A model generated the notes under the pieces. That model had not been told where the DNA came from, made no database searches, and saw only the letters and a program-made list of their open reading frames with translations. Below, in pieces: positions 7,770-15,457 of a stretch of 45,201 bases of DNA. The position numbers were made by a program, and so were the translations under genes. The first letter of the stretch is position 1, and every line of letters begins with the position of its first letter. The DNA is from an uncultured Sutterella sp. (GTDB lineage: Bacteria; Pseudomonadota; Gammaproteobacteria; Burkholderiales; Burkholderiaceae_F): contig CAAFNI010000289.1 of assembly GCA_900764215.1 (NCBI GenBank), positions 1-45,201 on the forward strand, given 5' to 3'.

Positions 7770-8474
7770 ATGACCACCGAAAAAACGACCGATCAGGCCG
7801 TCCATGAAAAGGTCGGCATCGGCGCATACCTCTCGCTCGCCTTCGCCATCATCTTCTTCTCCGGTCTCTGCGCCTCCTCTCAGTGGTGGGGCGTCTTCGA
7901 CTTCACCACCGTCAACGGCGGCTTCGGCCGTCTCGTGAGCGGCGTCACCGAACAGGGCGACGCCATCAAGACCGCCATGGCCAACTTCCGCGGCAAGGGC
8001 GGCTCGGGCGCCATCGACGGCTTCATGTTCGCGCTCTCCCTCGTGCCGACCGTGATGTTCGCCCTCGCGATGATCACCGTGTTCGAGCACTACGGCGCCC
8101 TCAAGGCGGCCCGCAAGATCCTTACCCCGGTGCTTCGTCCGCTCGTCGGCATTCCGGGCTCCGCCGCTCTCGCCCTGATCGCCTCCCTGCAGTCCACCGA
8201 CGGCGGCGCCGCCCTCACGCGACAGCTCAAGGACGCCGGAGAGCTCACCGAAGCCGAAACGAACACATTCGCAGCCTTCCAGATGACGGCCGACGCGCCG
8301 ATCACGAACTTCTTCTCGTCCGGCGCCGTGCTCTTTACGCTTGTCGCAGCCGACGGCACGCTCGCCGTTCCGGTGAGCCTCGGCCTGTGCCTCGGCATCA
8401 TTCTGCTCGGCAAGGTGCTCTCCGCCAACTTGATGCGCCTCCTCCAGATCCGCGCCGCTCGCAAGGCTCAGTAA
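7770..8474 (+). CDS. YjiH-like nucleoside-recognition (Gate) membrane protein, copy 1
   Basis: 234 residues, highly hydrophobic with about five membrane segments. The core 'LQSTDGGAALTRQL' and the 'GFMFALSLVPTVMFALAM' segment match the YjiH/Gate domain family (spore maturation A-like). The biochemical role of YjiH is not established; transport or export is suspected. ATG at 7770 has AAAGGACTT upstream and gives the family-like 'GIGAYLSLAFAIIFF' near the N terminus. yjiG-1 follows 31 nt downstream, so the two form an operon. A second diverged copy lies at 40630-41301. Confidence 0.85.
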   Translation: MTTEKTTDQAVHEKVGIGAYLSLAFAIIFFSGLCASSQWWGVFDFTTVNGGFGRLVSGVTEQGDAIKTAMANFRGKGGSGAIDGFMFALSLVPTVMFALAMITVFEHYGALKAARKILTPVLRPLVGIPGSAALALIASLQSTDGGAALTRQLKDAGELTEAETNTFAAFQMTADAPITNFFSSGAVLFTLVAADGTLAVPVSLGLCLGIILLGKVLSANLMRLLQIRAARKAQ

Positions 8475-8505
8475 TCACGAACATAGAACAGAAGAAGGAA
8501 CAAAA

Positions 8506-8982
8506 ATGTCCGGACATGAATCTGCTAATCCGATGGTCACCGACGTGTTCGTGAAGGGCGCCGTCCAGGGTTGGAACATCGCCGTCTCCTCCACGATTCC
8601 GAACGTCCTGATGGCGTTCGTGATCATCAAGGTTCTCAATCACTCGGGGCTTCTCACGCTCTTCGGAGACCTCTTTGCGCCCGTCATGGCCCTCTTCGGC
8701 CTTCCCGGCGAGGCCGCCGCCGTACTGCTCGGCGGTTGGATGTCCATGGGCGGCGGCGTCGGCGTCGCGGTCTCGCTCTTTGACCAGGGCCTTCTCACGG
8801 GCGAACACGTCGCCATCGTGGCGCCGTCCATCTACCTCATGGGCAGCCAGGTGCAGTACATGGGCCGTTGCCTCGGCGTGATCGGCATCAACGGCTCCAA
8901 CCTCCTGAAGATCATGGCGCTCCCGATCATCACGGCCTTCATCTCGCTCTTCGTGATGAAGCTGATCGTGCTTGCTAGCTAA
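8506..8982 (+). CDS. YjiG-like nucleoside-recognition (Gate) membrane protein, copy 1
   Basis: 158 residues with about four membrane segments. The motifs 'PNVLMAFVII', 'GLPGEAAAVLL', 'GGGVGVAVSL' and 'SQVQYMGRCLG' match E. coli YjiG. AGAAGGA lies 7 nt before the ATG. It probably forms a two-subunit membrane complex with YjiH-1. The paralogue at 40170-40637 shares the same motif order but is clearly diverged. A strong terminator follows at 9014. Confidence 0.86.
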   Translation: MSGHESANPMVTDVFVKGAVQGWNIAVSSTIPNVLMAFVIIKVLNHSGLLTLFGDLFAPVMALFGLPGEAAAVLLGGWMSMGGGVGVAVSLFDQGLLTGEHVAIVAPSIYLMGSQVQYMGRCLGVIGINGSNLLKIMALPIITAFISLFVMKLIVLAS

Positions 8983-9013
8983 GCCGCTTCAGTACAGCTC
9001 AAAGAAGCTCAGC

Positions 9014-9047
9014 ACCGCCCCGGCGCCTCTCGTGCCGGGGCGGTTTT
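9014..9047 (+). terminator. Terminator of the yjiH-yjiG copy 1 operon
   Basis: Perfect 11-bp GC-rich arms ACCGCCCCGGC and GCCGGGGCGGT around a 9-nt loop are followed by TTTT. The next gene therefore likely has its own promoter; TATGCT at 9058 is a possible -10. Confidence 0.88.
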
Positions 9048-9096
9048 GCATTCATGCTATGCTGATTCGACCATCAACCACTACGCGGGAGCCTGC

Positions 9097-10053
9097 ATGC
9101 AGAACATTCTCGTCATCGGTGCGGCCGGCCAGATCGGCTCCGAACTTGTGCCGGAGCTCAGACGCCGCGGCTACATGACTGTGGCTGCAGGAAGCGGACG
9201 GACACCGTTGCCAGCGACGCTCGCCGAAGGCGGACCGTCCACTGCCGTCAACCTTCTTGACGTCGACGCTCTTCGAAAAACCGTCGAGCGCTTCAATATC
9301 GATACCGTCTTCAACTTGGCAGCCATCCTCTCGGCCGTCGGCGAATCCAAACCCATGACGGCATGGGACATCGGCGTCAACGGCGTAATCGGCCTTCTGG
9401 AACTAGCGCGCGAAAAGCGCCTGTCCGTCTTCACACCCAGCTCCATCGGCGTCTTCGGCCCTGAGACGCCGCACGACCCGACGCCTCAGGACACGGTCTG
9501 CAGGCCTAAAACGATGTACGGCATCACAAAGGTGGCGGGCGAGCTTCTCAGCGACTACTACCGCCTCAAATACGGCGTCGACGCGAGGAGCGTCCGCTAT
9601 CCCGGCCTCATCACTCACGTGACCCCGCCCGGCGGCGGAACAACCGATTACGCAGTCGACATTTACTGGAAGGCGGTCGAGCAAGGCTGTTATGCCTCTC
9701 CCCTCGCCCGAGGAACCCGCCTACCCATGATGTTCATGGCCGATGCGCTTCGCGCCGCCATTGAGCTGATGGAGGCTGACGCTTCGCGTCTCAAGCACTT
9801 CAACAGCTTCAACGTAGCCGCCATGAGCTTTGCGCCCGAAGACGTGGCGGTAAGCATCAGAAGACGAATTCCAGGCTTTGAGCTCTCCTTCGACGTCGAT
9901 CCCCTGCTGCAGGGAATTGCCGAAAGCTGGCCCGACGCGCTTGACGACGACGCGGCTCGAGAGGAATGGGACTGGCGGCCCGAATACGACCTCGACGCTA
10001 TGACGGACGTCATGCTGCAAGCCGTTTCCGACCGGCTTGCCAAAATGATCTGA
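9097..10053 (+). CDS. SDR-type L-threonine 3-dehydrogenase / NAD-dependent epimerase family
   Basis: 318 residues. The N-terminal Rossmann motif GAAGQIG (residues 8-14) binds NAD. Catalytic Tyr141 and Lys145 lie in 'YGITK', with Ser115/Ser116 in 'TPSSIGVFG'. The sequence 'VRYPGLI' and 'PGGGTTDYAVDIY' are characteristic of the short-chain threonine dehydrogenases, which oxidise threonine to 2-amino-3-ketobutyrate. The usual partner, 2-amino-3-ketobutyrate CoA ligase, is not in the window. ATG at 9097 has GCGGGAG 6 nt upstream and starts exactly at the Rossmann strand. A sugar-nucleotide epimerase is the less likely alternative. Confidence 0.83.
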   Translation: MQNILVIGAAGQIGSELVPELRRRGYMTVAAGSGRTPLPATLAEGGPSTAVNLLDVDALRKTVERFNIDTVFNLAAILSAVGESKPMTAWDIGVNGVIGLLELAREKRLSVFTPSSIGVFGPETPHDPTPQDTVCRPKTMYGITKVAGELLSDYYRLKYGVDARSVRYPGLITHVTPPGGGTTDYAVDIYWKAVEQGCYASPLARGTRLPMMFMADALRAAIELMEADASRLKHFNSFNVAAMSFAPEDVAVSIRRRIPGFELSFDVDPLLQGIAESWPDALDDDAAREEWDWRPEYDLDAMTDVMLQAVSDRLAKMI

Positions 10054-10065
10054 GCCCTGTGCATG

Positions 10066-10098
10066 AAAAAAGGCCGGCGTTCGAATGAAGGCCGGCCC
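10066..10098 (-). terminator. Terminator of hflX
   Basis: On the minus strand GGCCGGC-type arms flank a 12-nt loop and end in six T. It sits between the convergent threonine dehydrogenase gene and hflX. Confidence 0.85.
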
Positions 10099-10155
10099 AA
10101 TCGTGCCATATCGCGCATGGCGTGATGTTGCTGGAAAGAGGCAGGAGAGTTTCCG

Positions 10156-11388
10156 TTACTTCTTCTTTTTGCGCACGAGAAAGTCCTCAATGTTGTCGTC
10201 CGCCAAGGCTGCGAGATCATGCGCAACCTCTTCCTCCCAGGGCTCGGGCGCGCGGGGCTCGTTCGGATTCTCGACGCGCCACTGGTGCGCAAACTCGCCG
10301 ATGGCTTGGCGAAGAAGATCAAGCCCCTCGCCCGTCAGCGCGGAGACGAAAACAGCCTTCGGCCGGCCGTCGGAATGACGCACGATTTCAGGCTCAAGCG
10401 CGGTGTTGTCGATCTTGTTGTAAACGAGTATCGCCGGAACGTCGTCTGCCTTGATGTCCTTGAGCACCGCGTTCACCTCGCTGATCTGGTCCTCGCGCAC
10501 GGATGAAGAGGCGTCGACCACATGCAGAAGGAGATCGGCGTGCACGGTTTCGTCAAGCGTGGACTTGAAAGCCTCAACGAGCTGATGCGGAAGACCTCGG
10601 ATGAAGCCCACCGTGTCGCTTGCCACGACCGTCTCCTCGTCGCTGATCCAGCAGCGGCGTGCCGTCGTATCGAGCGTAGCGAAGAGCTGATCGGCCGCAT
10701 AGCTCTTGGCGCGCGTAAGACGGTTGAAGAGAGTCGATTTTCCGGCGTTCGTGTAACCCACTAGCGACACGGAGAGCGTGTCCGAACGCGAGCGCGAGCG
10801 GCGCTGCGTGTCGCGCTGGCGCGTGAGGCGCTTGAGCTGATCACGAAGCTGCTTCATGCGCACGCCGATCATGCGGCGGTCGAGTTCGATCTGTTTCTCG
10901 CCGGGGCCGCCTGTCTTGCCGAGGCCGCCGCGCTGGCGCTCAAGGTGAGTCCAGCCGCGCACGAGTCGAGTGGAGAGGTGCTCGAGCTGGGCGAGCTCCA
11001 CCTGAAGACGACCTTCCCGGGACTTGGCGCGGGCGCGGAAGATGTCGAGAATGAGTTGCGTGCGGTCGAGCACGGGAAGCTCGATGGCGCGCTCAATGTT
11101 GCGCTGCTGCGCCGCCGAGAGGGGAACGTCGAAGACGACGACGTCGGCATGCAGTTCATGAGCGAGCTCGCCGAGCTCCTCCACCTTGCCCGAACCGATG
11201 AAGAAGGCAGGATCGGGCTTGTCACGCTTGGCATCAAGAAGTCCGACGGGCTCGAGGCCGTCGGACTTGACGAGAAGGGCAAGCTCTTCGGCCGAGTCCT
11301 GGTAGACGACGCGGCCAACTACGACGCAGACGAGAAAGGCGCGCGTGGCCTTTACCGCGCGCGTCTCATCAATTTGAAACGTGCTGAT
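10156..11388 (-). CDS. hflX: HflX, ribosome-associated GTPase, with apparent ATC start
   Basis: 410 residues if read from ATC at 11388. The N-terminal domain includes 'KRDKPDPAFFIGSGK' (about 54-68), then the coiled linker 'GGPGEKQIELDRR', then the G domain with P-loop 'GYTNAGKS' (about 211-218), 'DTVGF' and 'NKID'. HflX splits stalled 70S ribosomes under stress. No ATG, GTG or TTG exists in frame between the stop at 11418-11420 region and GTG at 11184; starting at 11184 would remove 68 residues of conserved domain. ATC lies 1 nt after the hfq stop with GGAG 7 nt upstream, exactly where a start is expected. ATT at about 11373 is another near-cognate option. An ATG at 11369 is out of frame and stops after five codons. 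Confidence 0.8.
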   Translation of the reverse strand: MSTFQIDETRAVKATRAFLVCVVVGRVVYQDSAEELALLVKSDGLEPVGLLDAKRDKPDPAFFIGSGKVEELGELAHELHADVVVFDVPLSAAQQRNIERAIELPVLDRTQLILDIFRARAKSREGRLQVELAQLEHLSTRLVRGWTHLERQRGGLGKTGGPGEKQIELDRRMIGVRMKQLRDQLKRLTRQRDTQRRSRSRSDTLSVSLVGYTNAGKSTLFNRLTRAKSYAADQLFATLDTTARRCWISDEETVVASDTVGFIRGLPHQLVEAFKSTLDETVHADLLLHVVDASSSVREDQISEVNAVLKDIKADDVPAILVYNKIDNTALEPEIVRHSDGRPKAVFVSALTGEGLDLLRQAIGEFAHQWRVENPNEPRAPEPWEEEVAHDLAALADDNIEDFLVRKKKK

Positions 11389-11389
11389 C

Positions 11390-11623
11390 TCAGTTCTCCG
11401 GCGCGGGAGGCATGTTCACGGCACGGGTCGGAACAACGGTGCTGATTGCATGCTTGTAGACCATTTGCGTGACCGTGTTGCGAAGGAGCACGACGTACTG
11501 GTCGAAGGATTCGATTTGGCCCTGAAGCTTGATGCCGTTGACGAGGTAGATGGAAACAGGAATGCGATCCTTGCGAAGGATGTTCAGGAACGGATCCTGA
11601 AGGAGCTGACCTTTCTGAGTCAT
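11390..11623 (-). CDS. hfq: RNA chaperone Hfq
   Basis: 77 residues. Sm1 and Sm2 motifs are visible: 'QDPFLNILRKDRIPVSIYLVNGIKLQG' region and 'YKHAIST' near residues 56-62. The hexamer binds sRNAs and mRNAs post-transcriptionally. The C-terminal tail is short, about 12 residues beyond the Sm fold. ATG at 11623 has GGAG 9 nt upstream. It lies directly upstream of hflX (stop and ATC separated by 1 nt) and is separated from der by a terminator. Confidence 0.97.
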   Translation of the reverse strand: MTQKGQLLQDPFLNILRKDRIPVSIYLVNGIKLQGQIESFDQYVVLLRNTVTQMVYKHAISTVVPTRAVNMPPAPEN

Positions 11624-11662
11624 TTTGTTGTTCTCCGACCGCCTGGAACTTTGCCTTGTGGA

Positions 11663-11691
11663 GTTTTCCGTTTGGAAGTTTTCCGTTTGGG
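11663..11691. repeat. Tandem direct repeat in the hfq leader
   Basis: Two perfect 14-bp copies of AGTTTTCCGTTTGG occur with a 15-bp period, 40 nt upstream of the hfq start. They could bind a regulator or pair with RNA; nothing further can be said. Confidence 0.75.
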
Positions 11692-11925
11692 AAGCCCGAC
11701 AGTCTTTGTTGTTATTCGATGCGGGAGGATTCGAACCGATTTGCAGAACGCCGCCCGCGCACGGCCGCAGCGACTGCGGCACTCCCTCTTATCTTATCAC
11801 CTGCCGATTGTAAAAATCGGCCGCAAAGAGAAAAAGAAACCGAAATTCCACGCACTTTCCGCAAGCCTCAGACATGCGGATGCAAGCGCCCCTTGAGGCA
11901 GCCCTGAAACATGGCGTTCTAGTAC

Positions 11926-11958
11926 AAAAAACGCTCCTCTCGGATTAGAGAGGAGCGT
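11926..11958 (-). terminator. Terminator of der
   Basis: Perfect arms ACGCTCCTCTC and GAGAGGAGCGT, then six T on the minus strand. It ends the ndk-to-der gene series and isolates hfq. Confidence 0.92.
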
Positions 11959-12020
11959 CCGGGCAATTCGGAACATTCAGGAAGGCATCAAGGTCAAAAC
12001 CACGATGCGCGCTCCGTGCA

Positions 12021-13367
12021 TCAACGCTTGCCGTCATCCTTGACGAAGGGGTTATCCTTCGTGCGGAACTCGATGCGAAGCGGGGTGCCGGCGAGATCGA
12101 ACTTTTCGCGGAAGAACCCCTCGAGGTAGCGGCGATAGCTTTCGCCGATGTCCTCGAGCGCATTGCCGTGAATGACGATGACGGGAGGATTGGAGCCGCC
12201 CTGATGCGCGAAGCGGGGCTTCGGACGTCCGCCGCGGGCACGAGGCGGCTGTTGGCGCTCGACGGCCTCAAAGAGCGCGCGGGTGAGCTTGGGCGTAGGA
12301 ATCTTGCGGTAGGCTGCCGCATGAGCCTCATCCACAGCCTTCATGAGATGGTTGAGGCCGTTTCGCTTGAGGGCCGAGATGCGAATCATGCGCGCCCAGC
12401 GCAGGAAGTGCAGCTTGCGCTCGAGCTCAAGATTGAACATTTCTCGGTCGTAGTCGGACATGAGATCCCACTTGTTTACGGCGACGACGAGCGCTCGACC
12501 TGATTCGAGCACGTAGCCCGCAATATGCGCATCATGATCGGCGATGCCGTTCTTGGCATCGACCACAAGAATGACGACATTGGCGTCCTCGATGGCCTGC
12601 AGAGTCTTGACGACGGAAAACTTCTCAATCGCCTCAAAGACCTTGCCCTTCTTGCGCAGGCCGGCAGTGTCAACAAGCTCATAAGGACGACCGTTGTACT
12701 CAAAGTCGACACGAATGGCGTCGCGGGTCGTTCCCGGCATGTCGAAGGCGATGAGACGCTCTTCCCCGATGAGCGCATTGATGAGCGTGGACTTGCCGGC
12801 GTTCGGACGGCCCGCAAGCGTCACCTTGAGTCGCTTTGGCGCATCGGGATCAACATCCTCCTCGTCCTCTGGCTCCTCTTCAAAGCCTTCGAGAGCGAGA
12901 TCCATGACGGCGTTGACGCCCTGACCGTGGGCTGCAGAGATGAGCCACGGTTCGCCGAAACCGAGCTCGTAGAATTCTGCCGCGGCGATGGCGGAGAGCC
13001 CCTCGGCCTTGTTGATGACGAGAATCACCTTGCGGCCCGACTCGCGAAGCCGGACGGCGATTCGCTGATCGTGCGGCGTGAGACCAGCGCGTGCGTCGCA
13101 TACAAAGATGACGACGTCGGCCTCGTCGATCGCAAGCTCAGCCTGGCTCGCCATGGCCTTGACGATGCCTTCGGACTTGACGGGTTCAAAACCGCCGGTA
13201 TCGACGACGATGTAGGGCATGCGGCCGACACGGCCCTGACCGTACTGGCGGTCGCGGGTAAGCCCGGGGAAGTCGGCGACAATGGCGTCGCGGCTGCGCG
13301 TGAGGCGATTGAAAAGCGTGGACTTGCCGACGTTCGGACGGCCCACGAGAGCAATGACAGGAAGCAT
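12021..13367 (-). CDS. der: Ribosome biogenesis GTPase Der (EngA)
   Basis: 448 residues with two tandem GTPase domains. The first P-loop GRPNVGKS lies at residues 9-16 and the second GRPNAGKS at 186-193. They are joined by an acidic linker 'EEEPEDEEDVDPD' (163-176) and followed by a KH-like C-terminal domain. Der acts in 50S maturation. ATG at 13367 gives the family start 'MLPVIALVGRPN'; the ribosome binding site is weak (TAGAAAC). bamB precedes it closely. Confidence 0.97.
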   Translation of the reverse strand: MLPVIALVGRPNVGKSTLFNRLTRSRDAIVADFPGLTRDRQYGQGRVGRMPYIVVDTGGFEPVKSEGIVKAMASQAELAIDEADVVIFVCDARAGLTPHDQRIAVRLRESGRKVILVINKAEGLSAIAAAEFYELGFGEPWLISAAHGQGVNAVMDLALEGFEEEPEDEEDVDPDAPKRLKVTLAGRPNAGKSTLINALIGEERLIAFDMPGTTRDAIRVDFEYNGRPYELVDTAGLRKKGKVFEAIEKFSVVKTLQAIEDANVVILVVDAKNGIADHDAHIAGYVLESGRALVVAVNKWDLMSDYDREMFNLELERKLHFLRWARMIRISALKRNGLNHLMKAVDEAHAAAYRKIPTPKLTRALFEAVERQQPPRARGGRPKPRFAHQGGSNPPVIVIHGNALEDIGESYRRYLEGFFREKFDLAGTPLRIEFRTKDNPFVKDDGKR

Positions 13368-13460
13368 GTTTCTAAAAAAAGGGAGGCCGGACGACGCACC
13401 TCTCGGATGCATCGGCCGGCAGGGATTCAAGGCAAGTTAAAGAGCGCAGGGCGCGCGGCG

Positions 13461-14600
13461 TCATTCGCCGAGCGACTCTTGAAGCACGTAGGCCACTTCG
13501 CCCTCAACGGTCTGGAAAACCGCACCATAGCCGAACTGGGCGGCGGGCGCACGAACGGCGCCGTCAAGCCGGGTGCGGCCGACAACTTCACCGTTGGCGG
13601 GGTTCATCATCGTGACGTAGCCCTCATAGTCGGCAACGGCGAGCGTTGCGCCAATGCGAATCGGGGCGCTCACCGTGCGGTACTCGAGATCGCGGTTGAC
13701 CCAAGCCTCGCGGCCGTTGTCACGATTGTATGCGTGGACGTAGCTCTGGTCGTCAACGACGTAAACCATGCGCGCGTCCGCGACGGGCCCCGTGACGCTG
13801 TCGACCCGGGCGTTCCATGCGAGTTGGCCGTTCGTCGAGCTCATGCAGACGAGGTTGCCCTGAAAGGCGGCGGCGCACATGAGCTGATTGTCGACCCAGG
13901 GGCGGCCCACGACGTCGATGAGACGCTCGACTTCGGTGATGCCAGAAGCCTGTCCAATGACAGCGTCAAAGACTGGCTTGCCATTGAGACCGAGCGCGAG
14001 AAGTCGTCCGTTGGCCTGGCCGGCAAGAATGCCCGCGGGGGACCACGTCATCTGGCTGAAGGCCTGAAGCGTGAGTGCGGGGGCCTGGCCCTGGTAGTGC
14101 CAGCGGCGCTCGCCCGTGACGACGTCAAAGGCCGTGATGCGCGTATCGGATGTCTTCACCACGACAAGACCCTGTCCGACGAGCGGAGGAACATCCGTCT
14201 CGGCCGAGAGCGAAGCTCGCCATGCAAACTTGCCTTCGGCATCGTAGACCTCGAGTTCTCCGCGGTCCGTCACGACGGCCTGGTGCAGGCCGTCGGAACC
14301 CACGCCCGCAACGATGCGGGAACCCGCCTCGACCTGCCAGACCTTGTCTCCCGTGAGGCGGTCAAGTCTGTAGAGACTATCGCCGCCTGCAGCATAGACG
14401 GCGTTGTCAGTCACAGCCGGCGTGAGGTAACCGTCGTTTTCGCCGACGGAAGCCGTCCAGGAGACCTTCGGGCTAACCATTTCACGGAAGTCCTGCAAAT
14501 CAGCAGGTTCGTGGCTGTCGGGCGTGCTGCAACCTGCGAGGGTGAGAACCGCCATCGCAGCGGCGCCGAGCAGTGCTTTCTTGGCAAACATCGTATTCAT
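13461..14600 (-). CDS. bamB: Outer membrane assembly lipoprotein BamB
   Basis: 379 residues. A lipoprotein signal peptide ends at 'LAGC' with Cys24. The rest is an eight-bladed PQQ-like beta-propeller with repeated 'LDRLTGDKVWQ', 'FDVVTGERRWHY' and 'NRDNGREAW' type blades. BamB is an accessory lipoprotein of the BAM complex that inserts outer-membrane proteins. Its place between yfgM and der is conserved. Confidence 0.96.
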   Translation of the reverse strand: MNTMFAKKALLGAAAMAVLTLAGCSTPDSHEPADLQDFREMVSPKVSWTASVGENDGYLTPAVTDNAVYAAGGDSLYRLDRLTGDKVWQVEAGSRIVAGVGSDGLHQAVVTDRGELEVYDAEGKFAWRASLSAETDVPPLVGQGLVVVKTSDTRITAFDVVTGERRWHYQGQAPALTLQAFSQMTWSPAGILAGQANGRLLALGLNGKPVFDAVIGQASGITEVERLIDVVGRPWVDNQLMCAAAFQGNLVCMSSTNGQLAWNARVDSVTGPVADARMVYVVDDQSYVHAYNRDNGREAWVNRDLEYRTVSAPIRIGATLAVADYEGYVTMMNPANGEVVGRTRLDGAVRAPAAQFGYGAVFQTVEGEVAYVLQESLGE

Positions 14601-14781
14601 CTCGTTTCTTGGGGCTTCACGCCGCAGGCAAACCGCCGCGCGGCTGAATTTAGGATTGTATTAGCAAAAAGAACGGCAGCGGGGACGAAGGGCGGTATTT
14701 TTACGAACCCGTTCATGCATCCATCCTGCGCCGCCGCATGTGCGCCCTGCCGCCGGGACCGACCTTGCAGAGCGTGCCACG

Positions 14782-15423
14782 TCACTTCGCTTCGGGCGGA
14801 AGAGAAGCGAGCTTGTAGTGAAGAACGCCGCGTATTGGGCTCTGCTCGCCGGCAGCGGCAACGGCCTTGTCCCAAGCGGCGCGCGCCTTGGCGAAGTCAT
14901 TCATCGCGAAATAGATGTCGCCGAGACGGTCCTCGACGAGCGCAACCTGATCGGGAACAGGCTTGGCAGGCTCGATCACCTTGAGTGCGGCCTGCGGATT
15001 CTTGGCGGAAAGCTCAATGCCGGCGAGTCGGACGCGGGCGATGGTGTCGTACTCTGGATGACCGGACTTTTCGATCACCCAGGCGAGTCGGCTGCGGGCA
15101 ACGTCAAGATTGCCTTCCTGGGCTTCGGCTGCGGCTGAGGCGAGCGCGCCGAGCGGCGCGTAGATCGTCGTACCGTAGTCCTCAATGAGGCCGTCCGCGA
15201 TCGACTTCACATTCTTTGCGTCGTTCTGATAGATCGCATTCTGCAGCTGCACGTAGGCACCTGACGCCTCGGCGGCCTGCGTGCGCTGGTACCACTGCCA
15301 GCCGTTCCAGCCGGCAAAGCCGAGGCAGCAGACGCAGACGGCGGCGGTGATCGGGGTTCCCCACTGATCCCACCACGCCTTCATTTGGTCAATGCTCTCT
15401 TGTTCTTCCAAGTCGTAAGCCAT
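14782..15423 (-). CDS. YfgM-like ancillary SecYEG translocon subunit
   Basis: 213 residues. A cytoplasmic N terminus 'MAYDLEEQESIDQMKAWWDQWG' region precedes one membrane segment (about 24-43). The periplasmic part is made of helical TPR-type repeats, for example 'QVALVEDRLGDIYFAMNDF'. YfgM works with PpiD at the Sec translocon in E. coli. The context hisS-yfgM-bamB is conserved in gamma- and betaproteobacteria. The 181-nt gap to bamB shows no gene. Confidence 0.92.
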   Translation of the reverse strand: MAYDLEEQESIDQMKAWWDQWGTPITAAVCVCCLGFAGWNGWQWYQRTQAAEASGAYVQLQNAIYQNDAKNVKSIADGLIEDYGTTIYAPLGALASAAAEAQEGNLDVARSRLAWVIEKSGHPEYDTIARVRLAGIELSAKNPQAALKVIEPAKPVPDQVALVEDRLGDIYFAMNDFAKARAAWDKAVAAAGEQSPIRGVLHYKLASLPPEAK

Positions 15424-15457
15424 CGCTTGCGCTCCTTAAGTCAACTCGATTCTATGA

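Larger units (their letters stand above)
11624..12020. other. Gene-free interval between der and hfq
   Basis: 397 nt with no supportable gene. It holds the der terminator (11926-11958), a tandem repeat at 11663-11691 in the hfq leader, and a weak minus-strand promoter candidate: TTTACA at 11809-11814 with TAAGAG at 11786-11791 (17-nt spacing). A hairpin CCGATTTTTACAATCGG overlaps the -35 candidate. Confidence 0.5.

Noticed and set aside
10156..11184. Annotating hflX from GTG at 11184
   Set aside because: This would delete 68 residues that match the conserved N-terminal domain and leave a 200-nt coding-like gap after hfq.
11718..11750. A GGATTCGAACC string that resembles a tRNA T arm near hfq
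   Set aside because: The flanking bases do not form a T stem, and no acceptor, D or anticodon arms can be drawn on either strand.
12525..14984. Long plus-strand open frame of about 819 codons opposite der and bamB
   Set aside because: It is antisense to two well-supported genes, has no recognisable domain and reflects the GC-rich third codon positions. The same applies to 36608-38743 opposite pheT and 5626-7479 opposite hflKC.
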